Both the position numbers and the translations under genes were made by a program. From an uncultured Oscillospiraceae bacterium (GTDB taxonomy: Bacteria; Bacillota; Clostridia; Oscillospirales; Oscillospiraceae): a DNA stretch of 6,620 nucleotides. Below the pieces are notes generated by a model that was not told the origin of the DNA, did not search any database, and saw nothing but the letters and a program-made list of their open reading frames with translations. This document shows, one piece after another, positions 4,754-6,620 of this stretch. The stretch lies in contig CAAEKI010000116.1 in NCBI GenBank assembly GCA_900756495.1, positions 1 to 6,620 of the forward strand, read 5' to 3'. Every line of letters starts with the position of its first letter. The stretch's first letter is position 1.

Positions 4754-5692
4754 ATGCTTCTGAAGCAGTTGGAGCTTTTAATTGCATTAAACGGCTTTAA
4801 AACCTTCAGTGAAGCTGCCCCAAAATTAAAGCGCTCCCAAGCTTCGATCAGCAGAATGGTCCAGTCTCTGGAAAATACTTTCGGGTTTCAGGTCATTGAG
4901 CGGCGTTCGGACGGTATTTCTTTTACAGAAAAGGGAAAGACTGTCCTCAAATATGCCAATCTCATCCACAATGAAATCAGCGGGATAAAAAATATCAAAT
5001 ATTCCTTTTTGGATGATATTGGCGGAGAATACCTTTTAGGCGGGTTTTCCCACACCTATAATCTTTTACTTGTAGATATGTTAATCTGTCTACAGCAAGA
5101 GTATCCGACCTTGCGAATCAGCCTTGAAGATCGCAATAACGCTGATATTATTTCCAATGTAGCCAACCGCACCTATCTACTGGGACTTCTCCAACTCAAC
5201 AACATTGACAGCGTATATTATCAGAGCGAGCTGCTGCGCAGCAACTTGCGCAGCAGTCCTGGCTATGAGGAGCCTCTCTGCGTAATCGCCGGCCCCTGCC
5301 ACAAATTAGCAAACGCAGGCCCTGTAACTTTAGACCAGCTACTCTCCTGCTCAACGCTTACCTCCCGCTATCAGTTAAGCGAACATTTTGAGCTTTTTTT
5401 GCGTCAGCACGGCTATCAAGAGCGTCTTCTTGTGATCCACGATGTCTATACGCAAAGGAAGGTTATCGGCGCCTCCGATTGCCATATCGGCATAATCCCT
5501 CAACACGGAGTTGACACCAGTAATCAGAACTATCACGAAAATCTTCTCACCATTCCTGTCCGCGACTTCCCGCTCTCCTGCCGTTTATTCTGGGTAGAGC
5601 ATATGCAAGGGTACAGCAAACATGCGGAGATGGTCGTCACACTCATTAAACGGTCATGGGATAAAATATTGCACAAAGAGGGCCTAATATGA
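4754..5692 (+). CDS. LysR-family transcriptional regulator (first of an overlapping pair)
   Basis: This 312-residue protein has the standard LTTR layout. The N-terminal winged helix-turn-helix (about 1-60) shows the family pattern: SEAAPKLKRSQASISRMVQS (19-38), then LENTFGFQVIERR. A linker helix (about 62-85) leads to the periplasmic-binding-protein-like effector domain (about 90-300), with EEPLCVIAGPCHKLA (172-186) at the usual strand-turn position. Such proteins bind DNA as tetramers and respond to a small metabolite, which cannot be deduced here. The start at ATG 4754 has a strong AGAGGAGGGG 7 bases upstream. The gene uses many AT-ending codons (TTA, AAA, ATT), unlike the GC-rich genes to the left. 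It has its own promoter, and its stop TGA overlaps the next gene's ATG (ATGA at 5689-5692). A 10-bp inverted repeat lies inside it. No target operon is in the window. Confidence 0.93.
   Translation: MLLKQLELLIALNGFKTFSEAAPKLKRSQASISRMVQSLENTFGFQVIERRSDGISFTEKGKTVLKYANLIHNEISGIKNIKYSFLDDIGGEYLLGGFSHTYNLLLVDMLICLQQEYPTLRISLEDRNNADIISNVANRTYLLGLLQLNNIDSVYYQSELLRSNLRSSPGYEEPLCVIAGPCHKLANAGPVTLDQLLSCSTLTSRYQLSEHFELFLRQHGYQERLLVIHDVYTQRKVIGASDCHIGIIPQHGVDTSNQNYHENLLTIPVRDFPLSCRLFWVEHMQGYSKHAEMVVTLIKRSWDKILHKEGLI
5231..5256 (+). repeat. Perfect 10-bp inverted repeat (hairpin) inside the first LysR gene
   Basis: CTGCTGCGCA (5231-5240) and TGCGCAGCAG (5247-5256) are exact reverse complements around a 6-base loop, GCAACT. 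The left arm also overlaps a 10-base self-palindrome, GCTGCGCAGC (5233-5242). The segment encodes LLRSNLRSS (residues 160-168), and the GC-rich stem stands out from the AT-richer gene. No T-run follows, so it is not a terminator. Confidence 0.7.
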
Positions 5693-6620
5693 AACTGCAG
5701 CAGCTAGAGATCTTTGTAACTACTATCGAATGCGGTACGCTCACCAAAGCTGCAGAGAAGCTGTTTCTCGCCCAGCCCGTCCTGAGTCTTAGTATTAAGG
5801 AACTGGAGTCCGAACTTGGAGTATTTCTGTTAAATCGGAGCAATACCGGCATAGCCCCTACCCCTGTCGGCAAAGAGGTATATCGAAACGCAAAAAATGT
5901 GCTTGCACTGGTGGAACGTATTCGGCAAATTCCTCCCGATCAAAACCACGCCTCTTTAAAGCACCAATTTGCCGCGTCCTATTTCGGCGGCCATGCCCTT
6001 TTATTAGAAACTTTTCTGGCCCTTCAGAGTGAAGGAAAGAATTGTCAGTCCTACGAGCTTTTCGATCAACACGAGCGAATGGAAACAGAAGCGATCTTCG
6101 GAGGTGTTGAGGATGGCACCTTAACGCTTGGCGTTGTCTATTCCTATAGTTACGCTAAAACTCTCTCTCCTGTCTTCCCTGAGAAGCGCGGCCTCCATCT
6201 GGATTATCTCGGCAGAGACCCCTTCTGTATCGTAGTTCGCAACGGACATCCTCTCCAGCAAAAAAAGGTTCGCCTCAGCGATCTGTCTCATTATCCCAAC
6301 GCGGTTTACGAAAGCAGCCTTAATGACTATATCCGCGTCGTATACGGCGAAGAATACTGTTTGAAGGAGACCATCCGCATCGAAAACCACACTGGGCTAC
6401 GGAACTACTTATCTCAGACTGACGCTGTATCGGCGATTACTCAGTCCGAGCTTACTCGCAGCAACCGAATTCACTCTAGCTCTCTGAACGTATTGGATCT
6501 CAAAGAGGTTCAGTGGTATCAGGATGTCTATTGTGTCAGGCGACCGGGGGAACTGACGTTTCCGGCATATCAGTTTCTCCAAAAACTGATCGCTGTAGCA
6601 CGGCAGTATCTGTCCTCATA
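5689..6620 (+). CDS. LysR-family transcriptional regulator (second of the pair, runs to the window edge)
   Basis: The frame gives 310 residues from ATG 5689 and ends with the bases TA, probably the start of a TAA/TAG stop, so the protein is near complete at normal LTTR length. The helix-turn-helix is clear: TLTKAAEKLFLAQPVLSLSI (17-36), then KELESELGVFLLNRS and TPVGKEVY. The effector-binding domain follows from about 90, with YLGRDPFCIVVRNGHPLQ near the middle. It is only distantly like its upstream neighbour outside the DNA-binding domain, so the pair is not a recent duplication. The start overlaps the preceding stop by four bases (ATGA). An AGAGGG (5677-5682) inside the upstream gene, 6 bases before the ATG, serves as RBS, which suggests translational coupling and roughly matched amounts of the two proteins. 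The effector and target genes are unknown, and the target may lie downstream of the window. Confidence 0.92.
   Translation, partial: MKLQQLEIFVTTIECGTLTKAAEKLFLAQPVLSLSIKELESELGVFLLNRSNTGIAPTPVGKEVYRNAKNVLALVERIRQIPPDQNHASLKHQFAASYFGGHALLLETFLALQSEGKNCQSYELFDQHERMETEAIFGGVEDGTLTLGVVYSYSYAKTLSPVFPEKRGLHLDYLGRDPFCIVVRNGHPLQQKKVRLSDLSHYPNAVYESSLNDYIRVVYGEEYCLKETIRIENHTGLRNYLSQTDAVSAITQSELTRSNRIHSSSLNVLDLKEVQWYQDVYCVRRPGELTFPAYQFLQKLIAVARQYLSS

Noticed and set aside
6121..6390. Minus-strand 89-codon frame opposite the second LysR gene, and a similar one at 5646-5873
   Set aside because: The coding signal is on the plus strand (LTTR domain). The antisense frames show no RBS or domain.
1..6620. 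A new defence, mobile or RNA-guided system
   Set aside because: I searched both strands for nucleases, reverse transcriptases, transposases, repeat arrays and structured RNA and found none. The AlbA_2 protein alone, without an effector partner, is not enough to claim one.

Overview
The window looks like chromosomal DNA from a Gram-positive, GC-rich member of the Clostridia, probably Oscillospiraceae (Flavonifractor/Pseudoflavonifractor-like). This is inferred from strong AGGAGG-type ribosome binding sites, perfect TATAAT boxes with 17-bp spacers, TTG/GTG starts, an SLH/cadherin-like surface protein, and a Firmicutes-type diguanylate cyclase. No rRNA, tRNA, CRISPR array, transposase or integrase is visible.

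Left part (1-3976), all on the minus strand. In transcription order: a cytoplasmic GGDEF diguanylate cyclase (3890-2922) with its own promoter and a perfect 17-bp-stem terminator (2914-2876); a SEDS-family glycosyltransferase, RodA/FtsW/SpoVE type (2799-1606), with a promoter embedded in an inverted repeat; a small zinc-ribbon protein with two membrane helices (1573-1250), 32 bp downstream and probably co-transcribed; and a secreted protein with cadherin-like and SLH domains (1168 to beyond position 1). Apart from the cyclase, the theme is cell-envelope construction: lipid II polymerisation and a wall-anchored surface protein. The cyclase lies upstream of a terminator and is probably a separate unit.

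Middle (3977-4529). A plus-strand gene diverges from the cyclase gene and encodes a standalone 151-residue AlbA_2 (Schlafen-type) domain protein. It has a clear promoter and RBS, but lacks the C-terminal ATPase/helicase half usual in the long members of the family.

Right part (4530-6620). Composition drops sharply. By hand count, 4531-4680 is 38 G+C of 150 (about 25 %), a sample of the AlbA_2 gene (4201-4260) is 41/60, and a sample of the next gene (5101-5160) is 25/60. Here lie two LysR-type regulators on the plus strand joined by a 4-base ATGA stop/start overlap, with one promoter ahead of the first. The second reading frame reaches the window edge ending in 'TA', probably the start of its stop codon. 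Their target genes are not in the window.

I do not see a clearly novel multi-gene system. The observations most worth a second look are: the cyclase's degenerate second GGDEF domain; the unusual start region of the SEDS gene; the truncated AlbA_2 gene sitting exactly at a composition boundary; the overlapping LysR pair; and a strong hairpin inside the first LysR gene.
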